Shown in pieces: positions 1 to 9,342 of a stretch of 64,000 bases of DNA; position 1 is the first letter of the stretch, and every line of letters starts with the position of its first letter. A program made the translations under genes and the position numbers. Location: positions 124,001 to 188,000 of the forward strand of contig JAUIFH010000003.1 in NCBI GenBank assembly GCA_030429495.1. Direction: 5' to 3'. The DNA comes from Alphaproteobacteria bacterium (lineage in GTDB: Bacteria > Pseudomonadota > Alphaproteobacteria > Rhodobacterales > Rhodobacteraceae). A model generated the notes under the pieces. That model saw only the letters and a program-made list of their open reading frames with translations. It had not been told where the DNA came from and searched no databases.

Positions 1-2
1 CA

Positions 3-98
3 TACGAGATCGAGGACAAGATCCGCGCGAGCCATGGACTCGACTTCGGGGCGTCGGAGGATGACCTGCCGGGCGACGACGAGGTGGTCGAAGCCTGA
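3..98 (+). CDS. recA: RecA recombinase, C-terminal end (partial)
   Basis: Only the last 31 codons are inside the window; the gene begins before position 1. The readable frame gives YEIEDKIRASHGLDF followed by an acidic tail ending DDEVVEA and a TGA. That helix plus acidic tail matches the C-terminus of alphaproteobacterial RecA as I remember it, and recA directly upstream of alaS is a common order in Rhodobacteraceae. RecA is the cytoplasmic strand-exchange ATPase of homologous recombination and the SOS co-protease. The catalytic core is not visible, so the identification rests on the tail and the neighbour. Confidence 0.75.
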   Translation, partial: YEIEDKIRASHGLDFGASEDDLPGDDEVVEA

Positions 99-120
99 TA
101 GGGCGGGGCAAGCCGAATTT

Positions 121-158
121 GGCGCGCGCGGCCGGTCAGGGGCGCGCGCGCCGACCCT
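121..158 (+). terminator. Candidate terminator after recA
   Basis: A perfect 10-bp stem (GGCGCGCGCG at 121-130, CGCGCGCGCC at 143-152) encloses a 12-base loop and is followed by GACCCTTT. The U-tract is short, so this may be a weak or Rho-assisted end for recA. It lies in the 170-bp recA-alaS gap, which holds no other gene that I can support. Confidence 0.4.
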
Positions 159-268
159 TTCCGGATATCACGGCGTGGATGATGCTGCACCGCAGGAATA
201 TGGACATGGCGCGAGACAAGGGCTAACACGCCAAGGCTGATCCCTTCCGCCCGCGAAAGGCCCCGCCG

Positions 269-2932
269 ATGCCCAGCCTGAACGACATCCGTTCCACCTT
301 CCTCGATTTCTTTCGGCGCAACGACCACGAGATCGTCGCGAGTTCTCCGCTGGTGCCGCGGAACGATCCGACGCTGATGTTCGCCAATTCGGGCATGGTG
401 CAGTTCAAGAACCTTTTCACCGGCGTCGAGACACGCGACTACAAGCGCGCCTCGACAAGCCAGAAATGCGTGCGCGCAGGCGGAAAGCACAATGACCTCG
501 ACAATGTCGGCTATACGGCGCGTCACCATACCTTCTTTGAAATGCTGGGGAATTTCTCCTTCGGCGACTATTTCAAGAGCGCGGCGATCCCCTATGCGTG
601 GGACCTGCTCACCAAGGATTTCGGGCTGAACAAGGACCGGCTTCTGGTCACCGTCTATCATACCGACGACGAGGCCGCGGCGATCTGGAAGAAGGTCGCG
701 GGCCTGCCTGACGATCGGATCATCCGCATCGCGACCGACGACAATTTCTGGCGCATGGGGCCGACCGGCCCCTGCGGCCCCTGCACCGAGATCTTCTACG
801 ATCACGGCGACCACATCTGGGGTGGCCCTCCGGGTTCGGCCGAGGAGGACGGCGACCGGTTCATCGAGATCTGGAACCTCGTCTTCATGCAGTTCGAACA
901 GTTCGAGGACGGCACCCAGAAGGAACTGCCGAACCAGTCGATCGACACCGGGATGGGGCTGGAGCGGATCGGCGCGCTTCTGCAGGGAAAGCACGACAAC
1001 TACGACACCGACCTCATGCGGTCGCTGATCGAGGCATCCGCTCACGGAACCTCCACCGATCCCGACGGTCCGGGCAAGATCCATCACCGGGTGATCGCGG
1101 ACCATCTGCGCTCCACCTCGTTCCTGATCGCCGACGGGGTCATGCCGTCGAACGAGGGGCGCGGCTATGTCCTGCGCCGGATCATGCGGCGCGCGATGCG
1201 GCATGCGCATCTTCTGGGCGCGGACGACCCGCTGATGTTCCGGCTCGTCCCGGCACTCGTGCGCCAGATGGGCGCGGCCTATCCGGAACTGACCCGCGCG
1301 CAGCCGCTGATCGAGGAAACGCTGAAGCTGGAGGAGACGCGCTTCAAGCAGACGCTGGATCGCGGCCTGCGGCTGCTTGACGACGAACTTGACAAGCTGG
1401 GCGAGGGGCAGCCACTGCCCGGCGCCGCGGCGTTCAAGCTTTATGACACCTACGGGTTCCCGCTCGATCTTACGCAGGATGCGCTGCGAGAGATGGGACG
1501 GGAGGTTGATGTCGCGGGCTTCGACCACGCCATGCAGGAACAGAAGGCAAAGGCGCGCGCCGCCTGGGCCGGCTCGGGCGAGACCAAGGATGCTGCGATC
1601 TGGTACGACCTCGCCGAGAAACACGGGCCGAGCGAATTCCTCGGCTACGATACCGAGACCGCCGAGGGGCAGATCGTCGCCATCGTCGCGGACGGGAAGG
1701 AAACCGGCTCTGCCCCGACCGGCGCGGCGGTGCAGATCGTCGTGAACCAGACGCCGTTCTATGCCGAATCCGGCGGTCAGGTCGGCGATACCGGACTGAT
1801 CCGCACCGATACCGGCATGGCGCGCATTACCAACACGAAGAAATCTGCGGGCGTCTTCATCCATATGGCGGAAGTCACCGAGGGCGAAATCGCCCGCGGT
1901 CAGCCGGCGAAGCTTGAAGTGTCGCATGGCCGCCGCACAGCGATCCGCGCCAACCATTCGGCGACGCACCTCCTGCACGAGGCGCTGCGCCGTGCGCTTG
2001 GCGATCATGTCGCGCAGCGCGGCTCTCTCAACGCCGAAGACCGTCTGCGGTTCGATTTCAGCCATTCCAAGGCGCTGACGGGCGAGGAACTGGCCGGCGT
2101 CGAAGTCGAGGTGAACGAATTCATCCGCCAGAACAGCCCGGTCGAAACCCGGATCATGACGCCAGACGATGCACGCGCGCTTGGTGCACAGGCGCTTTTC
2201 GGCGAGAAATACGGGGACGAGGTGCGCGTCGTCTCGATGGGTAGTCTTGCCGGGTCGGGCAAAGGCAGCGATGGGGATACCTATTCGCTCGAACTCTGCG
2301 GCGGTACCCATGTGCGGCGCACCGGCGATATCGGCGCCTTCGTGACGCTGGGCGACAGCGCGTCCTCCGCCGGCGTGCGGCGGATCGAGGCGCTGACCGG
2401 TCAGGCGGCGATGGACTACCTGCGCGGGCAGGACTACCGGCTGGCCGAGGTGGCGTTGGCGCTGAAAGCGCAGGCGACGGATGTACCGGAGCGGGTCCGG
2501 GCGCTGCTCGACGAGCGCAAGGCGCTTGCCAATGAGGTCGCGCAACTGCGTCGTGAACTGGCGATGGGCGGCGGCGGGCAGGGTGCTGCTCAGGACCGTG
2601 AGGTCAACGGCATCCGCTTCCTGCCGCAGATCGTCTCCGGCGTGTCGGGCAAGGACCTGCCGGCGCTGGTCGATGAACTGAAGTCGAGAGTCGGATCGGG
2701 CGCGGTGCTGGTTGTCGCCGATACCGGCGGCAAGGCGGCCGTTGCGGCCGGCGTCACGAATGACCTGACCGCGCGGCTGTCGGCTGTCGACCTGGTGAAG
2801 GCTGCGGCGGCGGCGCTTGGCGGCAAGGGCGGCGGCGGCAGGCCAGACATGGCGCAGGCCGGCGGCGCGGACGCGTCGAAGGCGGAAGAGGCGGTCAAGG
2901 CCGCCGAAGCGATCATCGGAGGAATGACATGA
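269..2932 (+). CDS. alaS: Alanyl-tRNA synthetase
   Basis: Cytoplasmic class II aminoacyl-tRNA synthetase that charges tRNA-Ala and edits mischarged Ser/Gly. The 887-residue product has the usual length. The N-terminus ([15 protein letters not shown], then [10 protein letters not shown]) is the conserved catalytic core. The zinc and editing site is visible as HSATH (His563, His567) and CGGTH (Cys677, His681). The tail holds the DHHA1-type C-Ala domain with a Gly-rich stretch ([16 protein letters not shown]). The first ATG fits the family start. The gene overlaps the next one by 4 bp (ATGA), so the two are probably translationally coupled. No oddities seen. Confidence 0.97.
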   Translation: MPSLNDIRSTFLDFFRRNDHEIVASSPLVPRNDPTLMFANSGMVQFKNLFTGVETRDYKRASTSQKCVRAGGKHNDLDNVGYTARHHTFFEMLGNFSFGDYFKSAAIPYAWDLLTKDFGLNKDRLLVTVYHTDDEAAAIWKKVAGLPDDRIIRIATDDNFWRMGPTGPCGPCTEIFYDHGDHIWGGPPGSAEEDGDRFIEIWNLVFMQFEQFEDGTQKELPNQSIDTGMGLERIGALLQGKHDNYDTDLMRSLIEASAHGTSTDPDGPGKIHHRVIADHLRSTSFLIADGVMPSNEGRGYVLRRIMRRAMRHAHLLGADDPLMFRLVPALVRQMGAAYPELTRAQPLIEETLKLEETRFKQTLDRGLRLLDDELDKLGEGQPLPGAAAFKLYDTYGFPLDLTQDALREMGREVDVAGFDHAMQEQKAKARAAWAGSGETKDAAIWYDLAEKHGPSEFLGYDTETAEGQIVAIVADGKETGSAPTGAAVQIVVNQTPFYAESGGQVGDTGLIRTDTGMARITNTKKSAGVFIHMAEVTEGEIARGQPAKLEVSHGRRTAIRANHSATHLLHEALRRALGDHVAQRGSLNAEDRLRFDFSHSKALTGEELAGVEVEVNEFIRQNSPVETRIMTPDDARALGAQALFGEKYGDEVRVVSMGSLAGSGKGSDGDTYSLELCGGTHVRRTGDIGAFVTLGDSASSAGVRRIEALTGQAAMDYLRGQDYRLAEVALALKAQATDVPERVRALLDERKALANEVAQLRRELAMGGGGQGAAQDREVNGIRFLPQIVSGVSGKDLPALVDELKSRVGSGAVLVVADTGGKAAVAAGVTNDLTARLSAVDLVKAAAAALGGKGGGGRPDMAQAGGADASKAEEAVKAAEAIIGGMT

Positions 2933-3225
2933 CCGAAACGAAATCCGCACTCTGGATCGCCCATGTGAAGGTCACGGATGCCGAGGCCTACGGCAAATAC
3001 GCCGAACTCGCCGGCCCGGCGATCGCCAAGCATGGCGGTGCCTTCCTTGCCCGCGGCGGACGCTATGTTCAGCTTGAGGGCAACGACCGGCCGCGCAACG
3101 TCGTGGCGCGGTTCCCGTCGCTCGACGCTGCCGTCGCCTGCTACAACAGCGCCGAGTATCAGGCCGCCCTGGCACATGCGAAGGGCGCGTCGGAACGCGA
3201 CCTGATGGTGGTCGAGGAAGCCTGA
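2929..3225 (+). CDS. DUF1330 family protein
   Basis: A 98-residue protein of the DUF1330 family, a small ferredoxin-like (dimeric alpha/beta barrel) fold. Sequence features are the opening [20 protein letters not shown], the strand region [11 protein letters not shown], and [17 protein letters not shown], which is the typical family signature. No enzymatic function is established for the family. The ATG overlaps the alaS stop by 4 bp, so it is cotranscribed with and probably translationally coupled to alaS. Whether the link to alanylation is functional or only positional cannot be read from the sequence. Confidence 0.85.
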   Translation: MTETKSALWIAHVKVTDAEAYGKYAELAGPAIAKHGGAFLARGGRYVQLEGNDRPRNVVARFPSLDAAVACYNSAEYQAALAHAKGASERDLMVVEEA

Positions 3226-3374
3226 CGCGTTTCTGCTCTGCCGCGCTTACGCTACCCCTTTGACGTGAAAATGCCCGAAGGGTAGATTAGGCACGAACCA
3301 CGGCACCTGAGTCCGTGGAGGCTGCGAGGCGGAGCGAGCATGCAGATTGTCTATCCTTCGGGGCGCGGCTGACG

Positions 3375-4166
3375 ATGTGCCGCTGGGCCGCCTATCTCGG
3401 CAATCCGATCTTCATCGAGGATATTTTCAGCCGTCCGGGCCATTCGCTTCTGCATCAGAGCCAGTGCGCATCGGAATGCAAATCGGCGATCAATGCCGAT
3501 GGTTTCGGGGTTGCCTGGTACGGCGAGCGGCGCGAGCCGGGCCTGTTTCGCGACATCCTTCCCGCCTGGTCCGATCCGAACCTCAGATCGCTGACCGAAC
3601 AGGTGAAATCACCGCTGTTTCTTGCCCATGTCCGGGCCTCCACCGGAACCGCGACCAGCCGCAACAACTGCCATCCCTTTGCCGTTGGCGAATGGTCGTT
3701 CATGCATAACGGCCAGATCGGCGGGTACGAGACGTTCCGCCGCGATGCGGAGATGCTGATCCCCGACCATCTCTACCCCCATCGCAAGGGCGCAACCGAC
3801 AGCGAGGCGCTGTTCCTGGTGGCACTTGGCGAAGGGCTGGCGGAGGACCCGAAGGGCGCGCTCGAACGCGCGACCGCGCGGCTTGAAGCACTGTCCCGAC
3901 AGAAGGGCAGCGCACCGTATGTGCGCATGACCGTGGCCTTTTCCGACGGACGGCGGCTTTACGCCGCGCGCTATGCCACCGATGCCAACGCCCCCACACT
4001 CTATCACCGCTGGTCCGAGACCCGCGGCGGACGCGCGGTCGTTTCCGAGCCGCTGGAAACCGGCCAGTGTTGGGAACAGGTGCCGCCGGGCAGCTTCTGC
4101 ATCTTCGACGGGGCAGATGTGATGATCGAGTCCTTTGTCCCCGAGGCCCTCGCGCGCGTCGCCTGA
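3375..4166 (+). CDS. Class II glutamine amidotransferase (YafJ-like)
   Basis: A 263-residue stand-alone N-terminal-nucleophile glutamine amidotransferase domain (GATase_4 type, as in YafJ and EgtC). I chose the ATG at 3375 because it gives MCRWAAYLG: Met removal exposes Cys2, the catalytic nucleophile of the family. The frame stays open 60 bp upstream, but that extension would bury the cysteine. Other family marks are HVRASTGTATSRNNCHPF (oxyanion and glutamine-binding region), MHNGQI, and DSEALFLVAL. The acceptor of the released ammonia is unknown because no synthetase domain is attached. The neighbours do not point to ergothioneine synthesis. Confidence 0.9.
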   Translation: MCRWAAYLGNPIFIEDIFSRPGHSLLHQSQCASECKSAINADGFGVAWYGERREPGLFRDILPAWSDPNLRSLTEQVKSPLFLAHVRASTGTATSRNNCHPFAVGEWSFMHNGQIGGYETFRRDAEMLIPDHLYPHRKGATDSEALFLVALGEGLAEDPKGALERATARLEALSRQKGSAPYVRMTVAFSDGRRLYAARYATDANAPTLYHRWSETRGGRAVVSEPLETGQCWEQVPPGSFCIFDGADVMIESFVPEALARVA

Positions 4167-4272
4167 CGGCGGGTGAAATGTCGTTTTCGCTCACGAAGTG
4201 ACGCATCCCGCAATCGGAAAGCTGCCGATGCGAGTACAAGATGGCCAACCGATTTTTCAGGAGACTCTGGCG

Positions 4273-5817
4273 ATGAGTGAAGTTGCGGAAGGCCGGCGGG
4301 CGCGGGGTGGTGGCGGTGCCGCACGGCGGGCGGAACGGACGGCCGTGCGCATCGAATGCGCGAAGTTCATCGAGCGCAACATTCCCAATCTCGAAATCCT
4401 GCATGAAGAGGCGCTGGAGATCATCGAGGCCAATGCCGAGACGATCCTCCAAGAGGTCGGCGTCAATTTCGTCGAAAACCCCGAGGCTCTGAAGCGCTGG
4501 AAAGACGCCGGCGCCGATGTCGATGGCGAGCGTGTGCGGATTCCGAAGGGGCTCGCCCGTCAGCTTTGCCAGACCGCGCCATCCTCCTATGTCCAGCACG
4601 CCCGCAACCCCGAGCGCAACGTGACCGTGGGGGGCAAGGGCCTTGTCCTCGCGCCGGTATACGGCCCCCCCTTCGTACGCGACGCGGATGGCGGCCGGCG
4701 CTACGCAACGCTCGACGATTTCCATAAGTTCGTGAAGCTCGGCTACATGTCGAAATGGCTTCACCACTCGGGCGGCACGGTCTGCGAGCCGACCGATATT
4801 CCGGTGAACAAACGTCACCTCGACATGTTGCTCGCCCACATGACGCTTTCCGACAAGCCCTATATGGGCTCGGTGACTGAGCCGGTGCGGGCCGAGGACT
4901 CGGTCGAGATGTCGAAGATCCTTTTCGGGTCGGACTTCGTCGACCAGAACACGGTCATGACCTCGCTGATCAACATCAACTCGCCGATGACCTTCGACGG
5001 GATCATGATGGGCGCGCTTGAAGTCTACGCGAAGGCCAACCAGGCCGCGATCATCTCGCCCTTCATCGTCGGCGGCGCGATGGCGCCGGTGACGGTCGCG
5101 GGCACGCTGACGCAGGTTCTGGCCGAGGTTCTGGCCGGCGTCGCCTACAGCCAGCTTGTCCGTCAGGGCGCGCCGGTGATCTTCGGCGCCTTCGTGACCT
5201 CGATCGACATGAACTCAGGCGCGCCGACCTTCGGCACGCCGGAAGCGGCGCACATCACCTACGGAGCGGGCCAGCTTGCCCGCCGCATGGGGCTGCCCTA
5301 CCGCTCAGCCGGGTCGTTCTGCGGATCGAAGCTGCCGGATGCGCAGGCCGCCTACGAGACCTCGAACTCGCTGAACATGGGTCTGCTGGCTGGCGTGAAC
5401 TTCATGCTGCATTCCTGCGGCTGGCTTGAGGGCGGGCTGGTCTCGTCATTCGAGAAGTTCGTGATGGATGCAGACCAGCTTGGCGTGCTTCATCATCTGG
5501 CGCAGGGCATCGACATGTCGGAAACCGGTCAGGCGATGGACGCGATCCGCGAGGTCGGCCCGGGCGGCCACTACCTTGGCTGCGCCCACACCCAGGCGAA
5601 CTTCAAGCAGGCCTTCTGGCGGACTCAACTGCTTGACTACAAGCCTTTCGAGACCTGGGAAGAGGAAGGCGCCCGCGATACCGTGGCGCTTGCACGCGAG
5701 CGTGTCACGAAGCTTCTGAACGATTATCAGAAGCCGGCGATCGACGCGGGCGTCGAAGAGGCGCTGAACGACTATGTCGCCCGGAAGAAGGCGTCGATGC
5801 CGGATGCGTTCATGTAA
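4273..5817 (+). CDS. Trimethylamine methyltransferase (MttB) family protein, non-pyrrolysine
   Basis: A 514-residue TIM-barrel methyltransferase of the MttB superfamily. The start at 4273 has AGGAG 8 bp upstream; an earlier in-frame ATG (4198) adds a poorly conserved tail without a ribosome site. Family stretches include MSKWLHHSGGTVCEPTD, MTSLININSPMTFDG, APVIFGAFVTSIDMNSGAPTFGTPE and CGWLEGGLVSSFEKF. The reading frame has no internal TAG, so this is the non-pyrrolysine subgroup. Characterised members of that subgroup demethylate quaternary amines such as glycine betaine onto a corrinoid protein. No corrinoid protein, corrinoid activase or second methyltransferase is nearby, so substrate and partner remain open. 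Confidence 0.88.
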   Translation: MSEVAEGRRARGGGGAARRAERTAVRIECAKFIERNIPNLEILHEEALEIIEANAETILQEVGVNFVENPEALKRWKDAGADVDGERVRIPKGLARQLCQTAPSSYVQHARNPERNVTVGGKGLVLAPVYGPPFVRDADGGRRYATLDDFHKFVKLGYMSKWLHHSGGTVCEPTDIPVNKRHLDMLLAHMTLSDKPYMGSVTEPVRAEDSVEMSKILFGSDFVDQNTVMTSLININSPMTFDGIMMGALEVYAKANQAAIISPFIVGGAMAPVTVAGTLTQVLAEVLAGVAYSQLVRQGAPVIFGAFVTSIDMNSGAPTFGTPEAAHITYGAGQLARRMGLPYRSAGSFCGSKLPDAQAAYETSNSLNMGLLAGVNFMLHSCGWLEGGLVSSFEKFVMDADQLGVLHHLAQGIDMSETGQAMDAIREVGPGGHYLGCAHTQANFKQAFWRTQLLDYKPFETWEEEGARDTVALARERVTKLLNDYQKPAIDAGVEEALNDYVARKKASMPDAFM

Positions 5818-5843
5818 TGCCTCACGGCTTGGAAGGTAAAAGA

Positions 5844-5869
5844 CGGGCCGCTCCGAACAGAGCGGCCCG
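5844..5869 (-). terminator. Rho-independent terminator for the DUF6477 gene
   Basis: A 10-bp stem (5844-5853 with 5860-5869, CGGGCCGCTC/GAGCGGCCCG) closes a 6-base loop. On the minus strand it is followed by TCTTTTACC, a reasonable U-tract, so it ends the minus-strand DUF6477 gene. It sits 26 bp after the stop of the plus-strand methyltransferase and could act in both directions, though the plus-side tail (ATTGATTC) is poor. Confidence 0.65.
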
Positions 5870-5875
5870 ATTGAT

Positions 5876-6166
5876 TCAGGCCTGACGCGCCGCCGGGAGC
5901 AGCCGGCATTCCGCCATCATCGCGATCAGGACCTCGATATGGCGACCGAAGCTGTAGCTTGCGTCGCCGGCCTGCCGCGTCGCCTCGATGCGCGCCTCCT
6001 CGGAGATCAGCGCATTCAGCGCACGCTCGGGGTCCGGCGCATCCGAGACACGCATCACCCGTTTCAGGTCCCGGCTGCGGTTATATTCCGCCAGCCCGGC
6101 GCGCGCGGCACGAATGAGAAGGCGGGGGCGGCGCAGGGCACCAACGGTCGACAGCAGATCGGACAT
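5876..6166 (-). CDS. DUF6477 family protein
   Basis: A 96-residue protein resembling the DUF6477 family, which I know mainly from Rhodobacteraceae. The N-terminus reads MSDLLSTVGALRRPRLLIRAAR, followed by a charged helical region and RQAGDASYSFGRHIEVLIAMMAE. The start is set by the ribosome site: AGGAGG (6173-6178) abuts the first ATG at 6172 with no spacer but is 6 bp from the second ATG at 6166, so I use 6166. It is divergent from the HTH/DUF6456 gene, and the two may form a lineage-specific functional pair. Biochemical function unknown. Confidence 0.8.
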   Translation of the reverse strand: MSDLLSTVGALRRPRLLIRAARAGLAEYNRSRDLKRVMRVSDAPDPERALNALISEEARIEATRQAGDASYSFGRHIEVLIAMMAECRLLPAARQA

Positions 6167-6385
6167 CGTCATCCTCCTGATTGAACTCTACCAGAGGATG
6201 AAACAAGACGGGGCGCCGTTGCCGATTGTTTCGGGGCAGCGTCCGTAAGTTTCAGAAAAATTTATGAATTATCAACAAATCTCTCGAACGGGTCGCCGGT
6301 TAACGATCAGGTAACCAATGCAACTGACGGTTGAGTGAAATGCAATTCTGGCGGTTGCGGCCGCCGTAGAAATTCGGGGGAAGCA

Positions 6386-7531
6386 ATGACGGTTACGGCC
6401 CGATTGCCAGCGGCTCTGCCCGGCTGGCTGCCAGAGAACGCACGCCTTTATCTGCGTCACGTCGAGGAGGGGCTGTCGCTGCGCGCACTCGCCCGGACAG
6501 AAGGTTGTCACCCCTCGACCGTCCTCCGCAAGGTCCGCGCGTTCGAAAACCGACGGGACGATCCACTGATCGACGAAGCGATGAACCATCTCGGGCACCT
6601 GCATGTGGCCGTCACCGATCCCGCCGGAACACTCACAACCTCGCAACAGACAACAGGACAGGAAGGAAATAACCGTATGAGCGCACCGATCCGTTCGACC
6701 CAGATGCCGATCACAGACGAGCAGACCTTGGACCGCGAGGCGCGCCGTATCCTGCGCCGCCTTTGCGAAATCGGCGCCGTGCTGGTGGTGGCGGCCGAGA
6801 TGGACAAGGCCGTGGTGCTGAAAGGCACGGTGCGCACCGCCGTCGTCGATCGCACGGTTGCGCAGGCTTTCGCAGTGAAGGACTGGATCGCGGTCCAAAC
6901 CGCGGGCCGCGTCACCACGTATCAGATCACGCCGACAGGGCGCGCCGCCTTGAAGCGGCTGCTGGCCGAGGATCAGGCCACCCGTGCGCCGGGCCTGGCA
7001 GAGGCCCAGACGCCGTTTGCCGAACAGCACCGCGACTGGGACGAACGCGCGGTGATGGAGCCGGGCGCTTCGTCGCCCCGGCGGATGCGCTACAACCTTG
7101 CCGAAAGCCCACTTTCCGTGCTCGCACGGCGTAAGGAAAAGGATGGAAAGCCGTTCCTCACCGCCGATCTGGTCGCTGCGGGCGAGCGCCTGCGCGAGGA
7201 TTTCGAACTGGCACAGATGGGGCCGCGCGTGGCACAGAACTGGGACCGGTTCCTGACAGCGGGTGATCGCGGAACCCTTGGCAATGGTGCCGGGGGCGGG
7301 GGCGGTTCAGGTCGCGCCCGCGACCGCGTCGCGGCTGCGCTTCGCGACCTCGGCCCGGGTCTGGGCGACATGGTGCTGCGCTGCTGCTGCTTTCTCGAAG
7401 GGCTGGAAGCGGCCGAAAAGCGGCTTGGCTGGTCGGCGCGGTCCGGCAAGATCGTTCTCCGGATCGCGCTGCAAAGGCTCAAGCGGCACTACGATGAGAC
7501 CAACGGCGGCCGCGCGCCGCTGATCGGCTGA
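6386..7531 (+). CDS. Helix-turn-helix protein with C-terminal DUF6456 domain
   Basis: A 381-residue protein. Residues ~15-55 (YLRHVEEGLSLRALARTEGC, then HPSTVLRKVRAFE) form a helix-turn-helix in which SLRALAR and HPSTVLRKV would be the two helices. A middle winged-helix-like segment (AVKDWIAVQTAGRVTTYQIT) follows. The C-terminal ~130 residues (ESPLSVLARRKEKDGKPFL to LRIALQRLKRHY) match the DUF6456 domain and include the Cys cluster MVLRCCCFLEGLE. The ATG at 6386 follows GGGGGAAG; the frame is open further upstream. It is probably a DNA-binding regulator, but its target is unknown. It is divergent from the DUF6477 gene across a 219-bp gap that contains an AT-rich stretch around 6250-6290. Confidence 0.82.
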   Translation: MTVTARLPAALPGWLPENARLYLRHVEEGLSLRALARTEGCHPSTVLRKVRAFENRRDDPLIDEAMNHLGHLHVAVTDPAGTLTTSQQTTGQEGNNRMSAPIRSTQMPITDEQTLDREARRILRRLCEIGAVLVVAAEMDKAVVLKGTVRTAVVDRTVAQAFAVKDWIAVQTAGRVTTYQITPTGRAALKRLLAEDQATRAPGLAEAQTPFAEQHRDWDERAVMEPGASSPRRMRYNLAESPLSVLARRKEKDGKPFLTADLVAAGERLREDFELAQMGPRVAQNWDRFLTAGDRGTLGNGAGGGGGSGRARDRVAAALRDLGPGLGDMVLRCCCFLEGLEAAEKRLGWSARSGKIVLRIALQRLKRHYDETNGGRAPLIG

Positions 7532-7550
7532 CGGGCCACTGTCTGAAAAG

Positions 7551-7574
7551 ACCGGGGGCGCGAACGCCCCCGGT
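7551..7574. terminator. Bidirectional terminator between DUF6456 gene and aqpZ
   Basis: A perfect 10-bp stem (ACCGGGGGCG at 7551-7560 with CGCCCCCGGT at 7565-7574) closes a CGAA tetraloop. The minus-strand side is followed by CTTTTCAG and the plus side by TACAATA. It lies between two convergent genes and probably ends both, with the better U-tract serving aqpZ. Confidence 0.7.
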
Positions 7575-7594
7575 TACAATATCGGCGGCTGGTA

Positions 7595-8281
7595 TCAACC
7601 ACGTGCGCGGGTCAGGCCGGCACTGTGGGCGATGCCCGCAACCGCACCACCTGCCAGCGGCGCAAGGATGAAGACCCAGAGATCGGCCAGCGCGGCACCG
7701 CCCGCGAAAAGCGCCGGGCCGATGGAGCGGGCCGGGTTCACAGAGACACCGGTCACGTTGATGCCGACAAGGTGGATGCCCGTCAGCGTCAGACCGATGG
7801 CAAGACCTGCCATTGCGGCAGGCGCACCTTCCTGCGTGGCCCCGAGTATCACGGTCACGAAAAGGAACGTCGCCACGAATTCGAAGAGAAGCGCGGCCGT
7901 AACGGTATACTCGCCCAGGTAACCGGGTCCGTAACCGTTCTGGCCCAACCCGTTCTCGGCAACCGAATAGTCGGCCTTGCCGCTCGCGATCATCAGGATG
8001 ACCAGCGCGCCGACGATTGCGCCGGCGACCTGCGCGACGGCGTAACCGATGAAGTCTCCGCCGCTCATGCGACCGGCCGTGACCATGCCCAGCGAGACGG
8101 CGGGGTTCAAATGAGCGCCCGAAATCGCCCCGAGCCCGTAGGCTGCCGCGACGATCGACAGGCCGAAGGCCAGCGCGATGCCGTGCATCCCGATATGTTC
8201 CCCCATCAGCACGGCGGAGCCGACGCCGAAGAAGACGAGGATGAAGGTGCCAATGAATTCGGCGATGAGTTTCTTGGACAT
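7595..8281 (-). CDS. aqpZ: Aquaporin Z
   Basis: A 228-residue inner-membrane water channel of the MIP family with six membrane helices and two half-helices. Both NPA motifs are intact: HLNPAV after the second helix (about residue 57) and SVNPARS in the second half (about residue 182). The N-terminus (MSKKLIAEFIGTFILVFFG) and the GxxxG-rich helices match AqpZ rather than glycerol facilitators, and the Arg after the second NPA is the expected selectivity-filter residue. It is monocistronic between a terminator and the divergent lipA gene. Confidence 0.95.
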   Translation of the reverse strand: MSKKLIAEFIGTFILVFFGVGSAVLMGEHIGMHGIALAFGLSIVAAAYGLGAISGAHLNPAVSLGMVTAGRMSGGDFIGYAVAQVAGAIVGALVILMIASGKADYSVAENGLGQNGYGPGYLGEYTVTAALLFEFVATFLFVTVILGATQEGAPAAMAGLAIGLTLTGIHLVGINVTGVSVNPARSIGPALFAGGAALADLWVFILAPLAGGAVAGIAHSAGLTRARG

Positions 8282-8385
8282 GATGCCTCCCGACCCGTTA
8301 CAGTCGCGCAGGGCGTGCTTCCGCGTTGTATTCCTGCGCCATAAGTCCTATCTGGTGCGCGAACCGCTGTTAGGGGGAAACTTTC

Positions 8386-9336
8386 GTGAGAGACCTCAAG
8401 ATCCCCGGCCAGAGGCATCCTGAGAAGGCCCATCGCCCGGATCAGGAGCAGCCGAAAAAGCCGGAATGGATCCGCGTGAAGGCGCCGACATCCGCCGGCT
8501 ATAAGGCGACCCGCGACATCCTGCGCGACAACAAGCTTGTCACCGTCTGCGAAGAAGCGGGCTGCCCCAATGTCGGCGAATGCTGGAGCCAGGGCCACGC
8601 GACCATGATGATCATGGGCGACATCTGCACGCGCGGCTGTTCGTTCTGCAATATCGCCACCGGCCGTCCCGACGCACTTGACGCGTTCGAACCGGGCCGT
8701 GTCGCCCATGCGGTCGAGACGCTGGGCCTCAACCATGTCGTCATCACCTCGGTCGACCGCGACGACCTCGACGATGGCGGGGCGGAGCATTTCGCCCAGA
8801 CGATCCGCGCGATCCGCCACCGCTCCCCGGCGACGACGATCGAGATCCTGACGCCCGATTTCCTGAAATGCACGCCCGACGTGCTTGAAAAGGTCGTGGC
8901 GGCGAAGCCCGACGTCTTCAACCACAACCTTGAAACGGTGCCCGGCCTGTACCCCTCGGTGAGGCCGGGCGCGCGGTATTTCCACTCGCTGCGCCTGCTC
9001 CAGCGGGTGAAAGAGCTGGATCCGACGATGTTCACGAAGTCCGGCATCATGGTCGGTCTGGGCGAGGACGGGCAGGGCGTTCGGCAGGTGATGGACGACA
9101 TGCGCGCGGCCGATGTCGATTTCCTCACCATCGGCCAGTATCTGCAGCCGACGCCGAAGCATCACCGCGTCGACCGTTTCGTGACGCCCGAGGAATTCGC
9201 GGGCTACGAGAAGGCCGCCTATGGCAAGGGCTTCCTCATGGTCTCCGCGACGCCGCTGACGCGGTCGTCCTACCATGCGGGCGACGATTTCGCGCGGCTG
9301 CGGGCGGCACGGCTTGAAAAGCTCGGCCGGGCCTGA
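8386..9336 (+). CDS. lipA: Lipoyl synthase
   Basis: A 316-residue radical-SAM enzyme that inserts two sulfur atoms into protein-bound octanoyl groups to make lipoyl cofactors for the 2-oxoacid dehydrogenases. The auxiliary cluster ligands are Cys55, Cys60 and Cys66 ([12 protein letters not shown]). The radical-SAM cluster ligands are Cys81, Cys85 and Cys88 (CTRGCSFC). The C-terminal RSSYHAG carries the conserved serine that binds the auxiliary cluster. The start is GTG at 8386, preceded by AGGGGGAAA. It is divergent from aqpZ and convergent with the cytochrome operon, whose last gene ends 6 bp beyond its stop. Confidence 0.97.
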   Translation: MRDLKIPGQRHPEKAHRPDQEQPKKPEWIRVKAPTSAGYKATRDILRDNKLVTVCEEAGCPNVGECWSQGHATMMIMGDICTRGCSFCNIATGRPDALDAFEPGRVAHAVETLGLNHVVITSVDRDDLDDGGAEHFAQTIRAIRHRSPATTIEILTPDFLKCTPDVLEKVVAAKPDVFNHNLETVPGLYPSVRPGARYFHSLRLLQRVKELDPTMFTKSGIMVGLGEDGQGVRQVMDDMRAADVDFLTIGQYLQPTPKHHRVDRFVTPEEFAGYEKAAYGKGFLMVSATPLTRSSYHAGDDFARLRAARLEKLGRA

Positions 9337-9342
9337 TCCGGC

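Noticed and set aside
4273-5817. Pyrrolysine-type trimethylamine methyltransferase
   Set aside because: The reading frame has no internal TAG codon, and no pyl genes are present in the window.
8206-9276. 356-codon minus-strand frame opposite lipA
   Set aside because: It is antisense to lipA, whose cluster cysteines are all present, and it resembles no family.
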